From: Streptomyces sp. NBC_01689
Lineage (GTDB): Bacteria; Actinomycetota; Actinomycetes; Streptomycetales; Streptomycetaceae
Assembly: GCF_036250675.1 (NCBI RefSeq)
Contig: NZ_CP109592.1
Location: 8,308,001 to 8,372,000, forward strand
Direction: 5' to 3'
Length of the DNA: 64,000 bases
Position numbers and translations under genes: made by a program. The notes under the pieces are model-generated. The model was given only the letters and a program-made list of their open reading frames with translations, searched no databases and was not told the DNA's origin. Every line of letters starts with the position of its first letter. Position 1 is the stretch's first letter. Positions 16,456 through 24,714 of the stretch are shown one piece after another.

Positions 16456-16877
16456 TGCACATGATGACCGGACTGGTGGTGTGCCTGGCGGTGCTCGCCG
16501 CGGCGAGCGGATACGGACTGCTGCATCGGCGGCGGAGCGGGAGGGTGAGGGTGCGCGGACGCGACGGCGGAAAGCGCCTCGGCGCGGCCGAGTTGGGGGA
16601 GGGGCTCGGTGAACGGGCCACGCTCGTCCAGTTCTCCAGCGCCTTCTGCGCCCCGTGCCGGGCCACCCGACGGGTGCTCACCGAGGTCGCCGGGCTGGTG
16701 CCCGGAGTGGCCCATGTCGAGATCGACGCGGAGGACCACCTCGACCTCGTCCGCGAACTGGACATCCTCAAGACCCCGACCGTGCTCGTCCTGGACGCCG
16801 AAGGCCGGATCGTGCGCCGCGCCACGGGGCAGCCCCGCAAGGCCGATGTGATCGCGGCGCTCGGCGAGGCCGTGTGA
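16449..16877 (+). CDS. Membrane-anchored thioredoxin-like protein
   Basis: A 142-residue protein (start at 16449; ATGs at 16461 or 16464 giving MTGLVVCLAVLAAASGYGLL are equally good). An N-terminal membrane helix is followed by a basic stretch and a thioredoxin fold. The active site is FSSAFCAPCRAT (Cys67 and Cys70, CxxC), and the cis-proline strand is LKTPTVLVLD. The expected role is thiol-disulfide exchange near the membrane, with the DUF4395 protein encoded divergently as a possible partner. Confidence 0.88.
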   Translation: MLVHMMTGLVVCLAVLAAASGYGLLHRRRSGRVRVRGRDGGKRLGAAELGEGLGERATLVQFSSAFCAPCRATRRVLTEVAGLVPGVAHVEIDAEDHLDLVRELDILKTPTVLVLDAEGRIVRRATGQPRKADVIAALGEAV

Positions 16878-17003
16878 CCGCGCGGTCCGCCGGGACCCGG
16901 CCGGTGCCGACCGGTTCCGTCCGCCTGCGGGGCGACGGTGAGACAGCTCCCAAAGGCGGGACCGCACTTGACTGCACCCTCCACCTATCGTCAGCCTGAC
17001 CGT

Positions 17004-17084
17004 ATGCCCCCGGAACTCCTTCTCTTCGAGCGTGTCCACGTGGACCTGGCCCGCACCGCCAGTGCGTGCTGTCCGGTCCGTTGA
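17004..17084 (+). CDS. Short leader peptide with Cys-Cys codons (putative attenuator)
   Basis: A 26-codon frame starts MPPELLLFERVHVDLART and ends SACCPVR before TGA at 17082. It lies 80 bases upstream of the flavin reductase gene. The pattern (xHVDLxRTxSAxC) is that of actinobacterial leader peptides found before sulfur-assimilation genes, where ribosome pausing at Cys codons is thought to control readthrough. A TATCGT -10-like box at 16986-16991 would place the transcript start almost at the ATG, so it may be leaderless. Regulation by cysteine supply is an inference from family resemblance. Confidence 0.6.
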   Translation: MPPELLLFERVHVDLARTASACCPVR

Positions 17085-17164
17085 GCACCCGCGGACCCTC
17101 TCCCGCCCTCGGCGCCGCCCGGGCGGGGGACCCCCACGACACCTCTCGCAGTGAGGACGACTCC

Positions 17165-17674
17165 ATGACGGCCACGCCCGGACTCGGCACCTATCAGCTC
17201 GCCTCGCCCGAACTGCTGCGCTCGGTCTTCCGCCGGCACGCCGCCGGTGTCGCCGTGATCACGGCCCAGGGCGACGAAGGCCCCGTCGGTTTCACCGCCA
17301 CCTCCCTCACCTCGGTCTCCGCGGAGCCCCCGATCGTCTCCTTCGGTGTCGGCTCCGGCGCGTCGAGCTGGCCCGCCATCTCCGAGTCCGACCACGTCGG
17401 CGTGCACATACTCGGCGAACACCAGCGGGAGTTGGCCGCCACCTTCGCCAGGAGCGGCGCCGACCGCTTCGGCGCGCCCACCCGCTGGCGCGCGGGACCC
17501 GAGCGCGTACCCGTCCTCCATGACGTGCTCGCCTGGCTCGTCTGCCGGATCGTGGCCAGGGTCCCGGCGGGGGACCACCGCATCGTGCTGGCCGAGGTCG
17601 TTCTCGGCGACCCCTCGGGCGCCGGACGCCCGCTCCTGTACCACCAGGGGAGCTTCAACGGCCTGCGCGACTGA
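17165..17674 (+). CDS. Flavin reductase family protein (FMN-binding split barrel)
   Basis: The protein has 169 residues from ATG 17165. The fold signature is clear: LRSVFRRHAAGVAVITAQGDEGPVGFTATSLTSVSAEPPIVSFGVGSGASSWPAI binds FMN, and the later strands include VGVHILGEHQRELAATFA and LLYHQGSFNGL. The family uses NAD(P)H to reduce free flavin for a partner monooxygenase, or is an independent oxidoreductase. The upstream Cys-Cys leader peptide points to a link with sulfur metabolism, for example supplying reduced flavin for sulfonate use, though no monooxygenase gene is adjacent. Confidence 0.9.
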   Translation: MTATPGLGTYQLASPELLRSVFRRHAAGVAVITAQGDEGPVGFTATSLTSVSAEPPIVSFGVGSGASSWPAISESDHVGVHILGEHQRELAATFARSGADRFGAPTRWRAGPERVPVLHDVLAWLVCRIVARVPAGDHRIVLAEVVLGDPSGAGRPLLYHQGSFNGLRD

Positions 17675-17760
17675 CACGGGCTTCCGAACCTACTCGTCGG
17701 TTACACAGCGTTGCCAAGGTCACAGTGCAAAGCGCTTGCTCAGTGGGCAGGAAGTGGATG

Positions 17761-17772
17761 TACTGGCGAGTA
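17761..17772. promoter_or_regulatory. Palindrome upstream of etfB
   Basis: TACT-GGCG-AGTA is an inverted repeat 108 bases before the etfB start, in an AT-richer patch. It resembles the TACT/AGTA type of sites bound by TetR regulators of fatty-acid breakdown. This suits an ETF operon but is unproven. Confidence 0.4.
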
Positions 17773-17829
17773 ATATTTCGTTCGGAGCGCGGGCCGCCCC
17801 GACCGGGATCGGCCGCTTCAGGCGCCTAT

Positions 17830-17849
17830 GCTGCCTGAAAGAAGGCAGC
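17830..17849 (+). promoter_or_regulatory. Hairpin in the etfB leader
   Basis: GCTGCCT pairs with AGGCAGC around a 6-base loop, 31 bases before the etfB start and just after a TATGCT -10-like box (17827-17832). It may stabilise the 5' end or act as an operator. Confidence 0.35.
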
Positions 17850-17880
17850 CCAGAAATGACGATGCAGTAGGAGAGCCGGC

Positions 17881-18666
17881 GTGAGCTTGAGGATCGTTGT
17901 CACTGTGAAGTACGTGCCCGACGCCACTGGCGACCGGCACTTCGCCGATGACCTGACCGTCGACCGTGACGACGTGGACGGTCTGCTCTCGGAGCTCGAC
18001 GAGTACGCGGTGGAGCAGGCGCTGCAGATCGCCGACGAAGCGGACGACGCGGAGATCACCGTGCTGACCGTCGGCCCCGAGGACGCCAAGGACGCGCTGC
18101 GCAAGGCGCTGTCGATGGGTGCCGACAAGGCCATCCACGTCGAGGACGACGACCTGCACGGCACCGACGCCATCGGCACCTCGCTGGTGCTCGCCAAGGC
18201 GATCGAGAAGGCCGGCTACGACCTGGTCATCTCCGGCATGGCGTCCACCGACGGCACCGCCGGTGTCGTCCCGGCGCTGCTCGCGGAGCGTCTGGGCGTC
18301 CCGCAGGTCACGCTGCTGTCCGAGGTCTCCGTCGAGGACGGCGTCGTCAAGGGCCGCCGTGACGGCGACACCGCCTCCGAGCAGCTGGAGGCCTCCCTGC
18401 CCGCCGTCGTGTCGGTGACCGACCAGTCGGGCGAGGCGCGCTACCCGTCCTTCAAGGGCATCATGGCCGCCAAGAAGAAGCCGGTGGAGTCCTGGGACCT
18501 GGAGGACCTGGAGATCGAGGCGGACGAGGTCGGTCTCGAGGGTTCCTGGACCAAGGTCGACTCCGCCGCCGAGCGCCCGGCGCGCACCGCCGGCACGATC
18601 GTCAAGGACGAGGGCGAGGGCGGCAAGCAGCTCGCCGAGTTCCTCGCGGGCCAGAAGTTCATCTGA
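17881..18666 (+). CDS. etfB: Electron transfer flavoprotein beta subunit
   Basis: The 261-residue protein starts at GTG 17881 after TAGGAGAG. It shows the ETF-beta pattern: IVVTVKYVPDATGDRHF, the long helix DEYAVEQALQIADE, VLTVGPEDAKDALRKALSMGADKAIHV, and the nucleotide-binding loop MASTDGTAGVVPALLAERLG. KGIMAAKKKPVESWDLEDL near the C-terminus is the recognition loop. It binds AMP and pairs with the alpha subunit to carry electrons from acyl-CoA dehydrogenases to the membrane quinone pool. etfA follows 75 bases downstream. Confidence 0.96.
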   Translation: MSLRIVVTVKYVPDATGDRHFADDLTVDRDDVDGLLSELDEYAVEQALQIADEADDAEITVLTVGPEDAKDALRKALSMGADKAIHVEDDDLHGTDAIGTSLVLAKAIEKAGYDLVISGMASTDGTAGVVPALLAERLGVPQVTLLSEVSVEDGVVKGRRDGDTASEQLEASLPAVVSVTDQSGEARYPSFKGIMAAKKKPVESWDLEDLEIEADEVGLEGSWTKVDSAAERPARTAGTIVKDEGEGGKQLAEFLAGQKFI

Positions 18667-18741
18667 GGCCCGTTCGAGGCTCGCTGAACCCCGACACGCC
18701 GACCGCCCCTCATCTTTCGTAAGCAGGAGAGAAGAAGTCCC

Positions 18742-19704
18742 ATGGCTGAAGTTCTCGTCTACGTCGACCACGTGGACGGTGCCGTCCGCAAGCCCACCCT
18801 GGAACTGCTGACGCTCGCCCGCCGCATCGGCGAGCCCGTCGCCGTCGCCCTCGGCTCCGGCGCCGGGAACACCGCCGCGGCGCTCGCCGAGCACGGCGCG
18901 GTGAAGGTCCTCACGCACGACGCCGCCGAGTACGCCGACTACCTGGTCGTGCCGAAGGTGGACGCGCTGCAGGCCGCGTACGAGGCGGTGTCCCCGGCCG
19001 CCGTGCTCGTCCCGTCCTCCGCCGAGGGCAAGGAGATCGCGGCCCGCCTCGCGGTCCGCATCGGCTCCGGCATCATCACGGACGCCGTCGACCTGGAGGC
19101 CGGTGACGAGGGCCCGGTCGCGACGCAGTCCGCGTTCGCCGCCTCCTTCACCACCAAGTCCCGTGTCTCCAAGGGCACGCCGGTCATCACGGTCAAGCCC
19201 AACAGCGCCGCCGTGGAGGCCGCTCCGGCCGCCGGCGCCGTCGAGGCCCTCGCCGTCTCCTTCTCGGAGAAGGCCACCGGCACCAAGGTCACCGCGCGCA
19301 CCCCGCGCGAGGCGACCGGCCGCCCCGAGCTGACCGAGGCCGCGATCGTGGTCTCCGGCGGCCGCGGTGTCAACGGCGCCGAGAACTTCTCGGTCATCGA
19401 GAACCTCGCCGACTCGCTCGGCGCGGCCGTGGGCGCCTCGCGCGCCGCCGTGGACGCCGGCTGGTACCCGCACTCCAACCAGGTCGGCCAGACCGGCAAG
19501 TCGGTCTCGCCGCAGCTGTACATCGCCTCCGGCATCTCCGGCGCCATCCAGCACCGCGCCGGTATGCAGACGTCGAAGACGATCGTGGCGATCAACAAGG
19601 ACGCCGAGGCCCCGATCTTCGACCTCGTCGACTACGGCGTGGTCGGCGACCTCTTCGAGGTCGTCCCGCAGCTCACCGACGAGATCAAGGCCCGCAAGGG
19701 CTGA
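18742..19704 (+). CDS. etfA: Electron transfer flavoprotein alpha subunit
   Basis: The 320-residue protein starts at ATG 18742 behind AGGAGAG. The FAD-binding C-terminal domain is standard: VSGGRGVNGAENFSVIENLADSLGAAVGASRAAVDAGWYPHSNQVGQTGKSVSPQLYIASGISGAIQHRAGMQTSKTIVAINKD. The N-terminal half is the ETF alpha/beta domain. It holds the redox-active FAD of the heterodimer with EtfB. A strong hairpin terminator follows the stop. Confidence 0.97.
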   Translation: MAEVLVYVDHVDGAVRKPTLELLTLARRIGEPVAVALGSGAGNTAAALAEHGAVKVLTHDAAEYADYLVVPKVDALQAAYEAVSPAAVLVPSSAEGKEIAARLAVRIGSGIITDAVDLEAGDEGPVATQSAFAASFTTKSRVSKGTPVITVKPNSAAVEAAPAAGAVEALAVSFSEKATGTKVTARTPREATGRPELTEAAIVVSGGRGVNGAENFSVIENLADSLGAAVGASRAAVDAGWYPHSNQVGQTGKSVSPQLYIASGISGAIQHRAGMQTSKTIVAINKDAEAPIFDLVDYGVVGDLFEVVPQLTDEIKARKG

Positions 19705-19719
19705 CCTGCCCCGGCCGTC

Positions 19720-19757
19720 GAGGCCCCCGTGACCGCCCGCGCGGTCACGGGGGCCTC
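19720..19757. terminator. Bidirectional terminator after etfA
   Basis: A perfect 16-base-pair stem (GAGGCCCCCGTGACCG with its complement) closes a 6-base loop. It lies between the etfA stop and the convergent endonuclease/phosphatase pseudogene and can serve both. Confidence 0.85.
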
Positions 19758-19760
19758 GGT

Positions 19761-20659
19761 TCATCCCAGGAGCAGCGTGGCCCGCACCGGCAGATGGTCG
19801 CTCGGGTACCGCCCGTCCAGGGTGAAGGTGTCGGCCGTCGTCCGCTCCGCCCGCACCCCGGGCGTGGCCAGGATCCAGTCGATGCGCTCGCCGCCGGGCA
19901 CGAGTGGTCCGTAGCCGTGGAAGGTGGCGTACGGGGTGCCGCGTTCCGCCGCGGTGTCCCAGGTGTCGACGAGACCCGCGCCCAGCATCGCGCCGTGCAC
20001 CGGGTTGCCGTGGGCGGCGCTGTTGAAGTCGCCGGTCACCACCAGCGGCAGGGCCCGGTCGAACCCGGCGATCCGCTCCCCGATCAGCGCGGCCCCCCCC
20101 GCATGCGCGCGTACTGACTCCCGCTGTCCAGATGGGTGTTGAGGACGTAGAACTCCCGTCCGCCCGCCCGCAGGTCACGGAAGCGGACCCAGGTGGCCAT
20201 ACGGACGTGCGACCCGCCCCAGGTGTTCGAGGCGATCACCTCGGGGGTGTCGGAGAGCCAGAAGTGGTCGTACTCGGCCGGGGCGAGACGGTCGGTGTCG
20301 TAGAAGACCGCCACGAACTCGTCACGGCTGCCGCCCGCACGGCCGGCGCCGATCCAGTCGTAGCGCCGCCCGAGGTCGGACGCGATGTCACGCACCTGCT
20401 GGTACAGGCCTTCCTGGGTGCCGATGACGCCGGGGGCCGTGCGGCGCAGCAGCTCGCGCATCACCGGACGGCGCGTGGCCCAGCTGTGCGGCCCGGTGGC
20501 GCTCGCGTAGCGCAGATTGAACGTCGTGACGTCCAGCGGACGGCCGTCGTCCCCGCGACCGGCCGACGCGGCCGCCGTACCGAGCAGGGGCGCGGTGACC
20601 GCGGCGGCCATCGCGGTCCGCAGACCCAGGCGCCGGGTCACCCGGCGGATGTTCGACAT
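19761..20659 (-). pseudogene. Secreted endonuclease/exonuclease/phosphatase family protein, frameshifted
   Basis: The gene begins at ATG 20659 behind GGGGAGGGG with a twin-arginine-like signal peptide (RRLGLRTAMAAAVTAPLLGTAAASA). The N-terminal part has DVTTFNLRYASATG, GTQEGLYQQ (metal Glu) and LNTHLDSGS. The frame then breaks at a run of eight C (20093-20100, G on the coding strand) and stops at 20084. Reading on with one extra G restores AALIGERIAGFDRALPLVVTGDFNS through SDHLPVRATLLLG to 19761, which supplies the remaining Asp, Asn and His of the fold. It is either a true pseudogene, a phase-variable gene or a sequencing error in the homopolymer. If intact it would be an exported phosphodiesterase. 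Confidence 0.85.
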
Positions 20660-20806
20660 GTGATCCCCTCCCCGCACGGCCAGCATGAAGGGTGCGGGGC
20701 GGTGCGCGGAAGAAGGCGTGGGGCAGGAGAGAGGGTGACGGAACGGGGCGCGACCAGGGTGCGGACGGGTGTTGACCACGGGAAGCGCCCTGGATAACTT
20801 CGCTCT

Positions 20807-20833
20807 ACGGATTGTTGATTCCGTGAAGCGGAA
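20807..20833. promoter_or_regulatory. Overlapping palindromes before the DUF6986 gene
   Basis: ACGGA-N8-TCCGT (20807-20824) and TTCCG-N5-CGGAA (20819-20833) overlap 17-43 bases before the start codon. They look like one or two operator sites. The regulator is not in the window. Confidence 0.5.
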
Positions 20834-20849
20834 AACAGGAGGGTGTGGG

Positions 20850-22154
20850 ATGGGCAAGGGCCAGCAGGAGAAGGTGGCGACGAGCCTCGCGGGTGCCGTC
20901 AGCGAGGGGATCAGTGCCTCCCTCGCCGCCGTCGACGCCGAACTGGAGCGCCGCTACCCCGGGGACCCCGGCAGCCGGCAGCCCGTCCACACCGTGTACG
21001 TGCCCGCGGACGCGTTCACCGCGAACACCGTCCGCTCCTGGGGCGACCGGGCGCTCGCGGCCCTCGACGAGCACGCCCCCGACGCCGCCTCCTTCGCCGC
21101 CGTCCTCGGCCTCGGCGACGACCTGGCCGCGCCCGTGTACGACCGGGTGCGGGCCAAACTGGAGCGGGAACCGGTCGAGGACCTCCGGGTCGACTTCGAG
21201 GACGGCTACGGTCCGCGTCCGGATGCCGAGGAGGACGAGGCGGCGGCGCGCGCGGCCCGGCTGATCGCGCAGGCGTACGCCGACGGTACGGCGGCTCCGT
21301 ACATGGGCATCCGCATGAAGTGCATGGAGGCACCGGTCCGTCGCCGGGGCATCCGTACGCTCGACGTCTTCCTCACCGGGCTGATGGACGCGGGCGGCCT
21401 GCCCGACGGACTGGTCCTCACCCTCCCCAAGGTGACGTACGCGGAACAGGTCACCGCGATGGCGCGACTGCTGGAGGAGTTCGAGAAGGCGCGCGGCCTC
21501 CCGCCCGGGCGGATCGGTTTCGAGATCCAGATCGAGACCAGCCAGTCGATCCTCGCGACGGACGGCACCGCGACCGTCGCCCGGATCATCCAGGCCGCCG
21601 AGGGGCGCGCCACGGGCCTGCACTACGGCACCTTCGACTACAGCGCCTGCCTCGGCGTCAGCGCCGCCCACCAGGCCAGTGACCACCCGGCCGCCGACCA
21701 CGCCAAGGCGGTCATGCAGGTCGCCGCCGCGGGCACCGGCGTACGGGTCTCGGACGGCTCCACGAACGTGCTGCCGGTCGGCCCCACCGAGAAGGTGCAC
21801 GACGCCTGGCGCCTGCACTACGGCCTCACCCGACGCGCCCTGGCCCGCGCCTACTACCAGGGCTGGGACATGCACCCCGGCCACCTCCCGACCCGCTACG
21901 CGGCCGTCTTCGCCTTCTACCGCGAGGGCTTCGAACAGGCTGCCGGGCGACTGGCCCGCTACGCCAACCGCACCGACGGGGACGTCATGGACGAACCCGC
22001 CACCGCCAAGGCGCTCGGCGGCTACCTCCTGCGCGGCCTGGACTGCGGTGCCCTGGACATCGCGGAGGTCGCCCGGCTGACGGGCCTGACGCGCGCGGAC
22101 CTGGAGGGTTTCGCCACACCGAGGCGCGGCGACCTGACCGCTTCGGGGAAGTAG
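20850..22154 (+). CDS. DUF6986 family protein (HpcH/HpaI aldolase / citrate-lyase fold)
   Basis: This is a 434-residue protein from ATG 20850 after AGGAGGG; the upstream extension would include the operator region. The CitE/malate-synthase-like TIM barrel is recognisable: DLRVDFEDGYGPRPDAEEDEAA (metal Glu-Asp), GIRMKCMEAPVRRRGIRTLDVFLTGL, LVLTLPKVTYAEQVTAM, GFEIQIETSQSIL (Glu of the metal site) and GLHYGTFDYSACLGVSA. Family members split or join acyl-CoA or 2-keto acids, and the substrate is unknown. It is a single-gene unit followed by a hairpin terminator. Confidence 0.85.
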   Translation: MGKGQQEKVATSLAGAVSEGISASLAAVDAELERRYPGDPGSRQPVHTVYVPADAFTANTVRSWGDRALAALDEHAPDAASFAAVLGLGDDLAAPVYDRVRAKLEREPVEDLRVDFEDGYGPRPDAEEDEAAARAARLIAQAYADGTAAPYMGIRMKCMEAPVRRRGIRTLDVFLTGLMDAGGLPDGLVLTLPKVTYAEQVTAMARLLEEFEKARGLPPGRIGFEIQIETSQSILATDGTATVARIIQAAEGRATGLHYGTFDYSACLGVSAAHQASDHPAADHAKAVMQVAAAGTGVRVSDGSTNVLPVGPTEKVHDAWRLHYGLTRRALARAYYQGWDMHPGHLPTRYAAVFAFYREGFEQAAGRLARYANRTDGDVMDEPATAKALGGYLLRGLDCGALDIAEVARLTGLTRADLEGFATPRRGDLTASGK

Positions 22155-22175
22155 GGCGCGCCGGGGGTGCGCGCC
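22155..22175. terminator. Hairpin after the DUF6986 gene
   Basis: GGCGCGC pairs with GCGCGCC across a 7-base loop immediately after the stop codon. Confidence 0.55.
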
Positions 22176-22493
22176 GGGCGGTTACGGACAGGAGCCACCG
22201 CGCGGTCCGAGGTGCCGGCCGACCTCGGCGTCCCTGACGCCACCGCGGCCGTGGTGGCCGCGCCCCGGCCCGCACCCGGCCGTCTCGAACGGAGTCGGCG
22301 GAGCGGGCACGGGAGCCGGCCGCGAGAACCCCGTACGTGATCCCCGTGGGCCCGGCTCGCGCGCGGCAACAGCCGTTCGGCGTCAGGGAGTCGGCAGCCC
22401 TCGCGTCGCGCACCCGGATGTCCGACGGTCGCGCGGGAGGTGGCCCGGAGGGGCCGGGGCGTCGGCACCGCGCGGGTGCCGAGCGGCCACCGC
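22176..22493. other. Intergenic region of about 320 bases between convergent genes
   Basis: No gene, promoter or repeat of note was seen. Both neighbouring genes end here. Confidence 0.5.
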
Positions 22494-23531
22494 TCAGACG
22501 GAGGGTGGCAGTTCGCCCGAACCGCGGGTGATCAGACGGGTCGGCAGCTCGATGCGCTCGGGGTTGATGAGGGTGCCGTCGAGCTGACGGAAGAGGCGAT
22601 CGGCGGCGGTGCGGCCGAGGGCGGCGGCGTCCTGGGCGACGACGGTGACCCCCGGCTGGAGCAGGTCGGCGAGTTCGATGTCGTCGAAGCCGACCAGGGC
22701 CACGGGACGGCGGTGCTCGGCGAGGACCCGGACCACCGTGACCGTCACACGGTTGTTGCCCGCGAAGATCGCGGTGACCGGGGAGTCGCCCGAGAGCATC
22801 TCCTCCGCGGCGTCGCGCACCCGCTGCGGGTCCGTGACCCCCAGGGACATCCAGGCGGGATCGACCGCTATGCCCGCGTCCTCCATGGCCGCGCGATAGC
22901 CGCGCAGCCGCTCGGCGGCGGTGTGGATGCGGGGCATGTCACCGATGAAGCCGATCCTGCGGTGGCCGTGGTCGATCAGATGGGTCACGCCGTCCCGGGC
23001 CCCGCCGAAGCTGTCCGAGAGGACCACGTCGGCGTCGATCTGACCGGCCGGTCGGTCCACGAACACCGTGGCCACGCCCGCCTTGATCTCGGGTTCGAGG
23101 TACCGGTGGTCGTCACCCGCCGGAATGACGACCAGCCCGTCCACCCGGCGGGCGCACAGCGCGAGGACCAGCTCCTGCTCGCGCTCCGGGTCCTCGGCAC
23201 TGGAACCGTTGATGAGCAGCGCGCCGTGAGCGCGTGCCACCTCCTCCACCGCGCGGCTGAGGGGGCCGTAGAACGGGTCCGCGAGGTCCTCCAGGACGAG
23301 ACCGATGCTGGCGGTGCGGCCCTTGCGCAGCACGCGCGCGCTGTCGTTGCGCCGGAAGCCCAGCGCGTCGATGGCCTCCTGCACCCGGCGCTCGGTGTCC
23401 GGGGTCACGCCCGGCTCGCCGTTGACCACGCGGGAGACCGTCTTGAGACCCACTCCGGCACGCGCCGCCACGTCCTTCATGGTGGGGCGGTTGCCGTAAC
23501 GGTTTTCGGATCGGCGGGCGGTCTCTGCCAC
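22494..23531 (-). CDS. LacI family transcriptional regulator
   Basis: The 345-residue protein is read from GTG 23531 (VAETARRSENRYGNRPTMKDVAARAG); longer starts run through the operator region. The LacI helix-turn-helix and hinge are textbook: TMKDVAARAGVGLKTVSRVVNGEPGVTPDTERRVQEAIDALGFRRNDSARVLRKG. A periplasmic-binding-protein-type sugar domain follows (IGLVLEDLADPFY, GLVVIPAGD, GHRRIGFIGD, TAIFAGNN, ALVGFDDIELADLLQPGVTVVAQD). It lies divergent from a ROK sugar kinase gene, and a perfect LacI-type palindrome between them is its probable operator. The effector is likely a sugar or sugar phosphate. Confidence 0.95.
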   Translation of the reverse strand: MAETARRSENRYGNRPTMKDVAARAGVGLKTVSRVVNGEPGVTPDTERRVQEAIDALGFRRNDSARVLRKGRTASIGLVLEDLADPFYGPLSRAVEEVARAHGALLINGSSAEDPEREQELVLALCARRVDGLVVIPAGDDHRYLEPEIKAGVATVFVDRPAGQIDADVVLSDSFGGARDGVTHLIDHGHRRIGFIGDMPRIHTAAERLRGYRAAMEDAGIAVDPAWMSLGVTDPQRVRDAAEEMLSGDSPVTAIFAGNNRVTVTVVRVLAEHRRPVALVGFDDIELADLLQPGVTVVAQDAAALGRTAADRLFRQLDGTLINPERIELPTRLITRGSGELPPSV

Positions 23532-23546
23532 GATGTGCTGTCCTGT

Positions 23547-23591
23547 CCTGTCGTCCACGGTGAGGTGACCAATTCCTGTCGTCCACGGTGA
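23547..23591. repeat. 17-base direct repeat in the lacI-type gene leader
   Basis: CCTGTCGTCCACGGTGA occurs exactly twice (23547-23563 and 23575-23591), 28 bases apart, between the LacI gene start and its palindromic operator. It may be a duplicated regulatory site or a chance duplication. Confidence 0.7.
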
Positions 23592-23642
23592 TGCGACGGT
23601 CCATGGGGATGTATGAGGATGTGGCGTCGAGCATAGAGCCTG

Positions 23643-23654
23643 GACAACGTTGTC
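23643..23654. promoter_or_regulatory. LacI-type operator
   Basis: GACAACGTTGTC is a perfect 12-base palindrome centred on CG, the form expected for LacI-family repressors. It lies in the divergent promoter of the LacI and ROK kinase genes. Confidence 0.75.
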
Positions 23655-23754
23655 AGATGCGGGAGACACTGTTCACCGCATTCTCCGGCCTGCGCCCCCC
23701 ACCGCGAGACCGGTCTGCCCTGTTTCGCAAGGTTCACCAGGAGAACTGACACTG

Positions 23755-24714
23755 ATGCACACCGACCTCGTGGCCGCGCTCGACATCGGCGGCACCAAGA
23801 TCGCCGGAGCGCTCGTGGACGGCCGTGGCCGGATCCTGTTGCGCGCGCAGCGTGCGACGCCCGCGCAGGAGGACGGCGACACCGTCATGGGGGCCGTGGA
23901 GGCCGTGATCGGTGAACTGACGGTCTCCCCGCTGTGGAGCAGGGCCGCGGCCGTCGGCATCGGCAGCGCGGGTCCGGTGGACGCCTCGGCGGGGACCGTG
24001 AGCCCCGTGAACGTGCCGGGCTGGCGCGACTACCCGCTCGTCGATCGGGTCCGGATGGCCACCGGCGGTCTGCCCGTCGAGCTCATCGGCGACGGGGTCG
24101 CCATCACCGCGGCCGAGCACTGGCAGGGTGCGGCCCGCGGCCACGACAACGCGCTGTGCATGGTGGTGTCGACGGGTGTCGGTGGCGGTCTGGTCCTGAA
24201 CGGACAGCTGCACGCGGGCCCCACCGGCAACGCCGGTCACATCGGGCACATCAGCGTGGACCTCGACGGCGATCCGTGCCCCTGCGGTTCGCGGGGCTGC
24301 GTCGAACGGATCGCGAGCGGTCCGAACATCGCCCGCCGTGCCCTGGAGGGTGGCTGGCTGCCCGGACCCGACGGCGACACCTCGGCGGCCGCGGTGGCCG
24401 AGGCCGCCCGCGCGGGCGATCCGGTGGCCGTGGCCTCCTTCGAGCGGGCGGCCAGGGCGCTGGCGGCTGGCATCGCGGCCACCGCGACCCTCGTCGAGAT
24501 CGACATCGCCGTCATCGGCGGCGGTGTGGGCAAGGCGGGCGACGTGCTCCTCGACCCGCTGCGCAAGGCCCTCGGCGACTACGCGACGCTGTCCTTCGTG
24601 CGGCGGCTGACGGTGGCGCCCGCGGTGATGGGCACGGACGCGGGACTGGTCGGCGCGGCGGCGGCCGCGCTCAGCCGGCAGTCGAACGAGACGGCCGCGG
24701 GGGTCGGCGGCTGA
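23755..24714 (+). CDS. ROK family sugar kinase
   Basis: This 319-residue protein from ATG 23755 has the ROK kinase pattern: AALDIGGTKIAGALVD (ATP phosphate loop), GSAGPVDASAGTVSPVNVPGW, the catalytic Asp in ELIGDGVAITAAEHWQG, STGVGGGLVLNGQLHAG, and the zinc site GHIGHISVDLDGDPCPCGSRGCVERIASG (His plus CxCGxxGC). It lacks the N-terminal DNA-binding domain of ROK repressors, so it is a kinase for glucose, N-acetylglucosamine or a related sugar. Control by the adjacent LacI protein is likely. Confidence 0.92.
   Translation: MHTDLVAALDIGGTKIAGALVDGRGRILLRAQRATPAQEDGDTVMGAVEAVIGELTVSPLWSRAAAVGIGSAGPVDASAGTVSPVNVPGWRDYPLVDRVRMATGGLPVELIGDGVAITAAEHWQGAARGHDNALCMVVSTGVGGGLVLNGQLHAGPTGNAGHIGHISVDLDGDPCPCGSRGCVERIASGPNIARRALEGGWLPGPDGDTSAAAVAEAARAGDPVAVASFERAARALAAGIAATATLVEIDIAVIGGGVGKAGDVLLDPLRKALGDYATLSFVRRLTVAPAVMGTDAGLVGAAAAALSRQSNETAAGVGG

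Noticed and set aside
20769..20849. 27-residue extension of the DUF6986 protein
   Set aside because: It covers two overlapping palindromes, and AGGAGGG stands right before ATG 20850.
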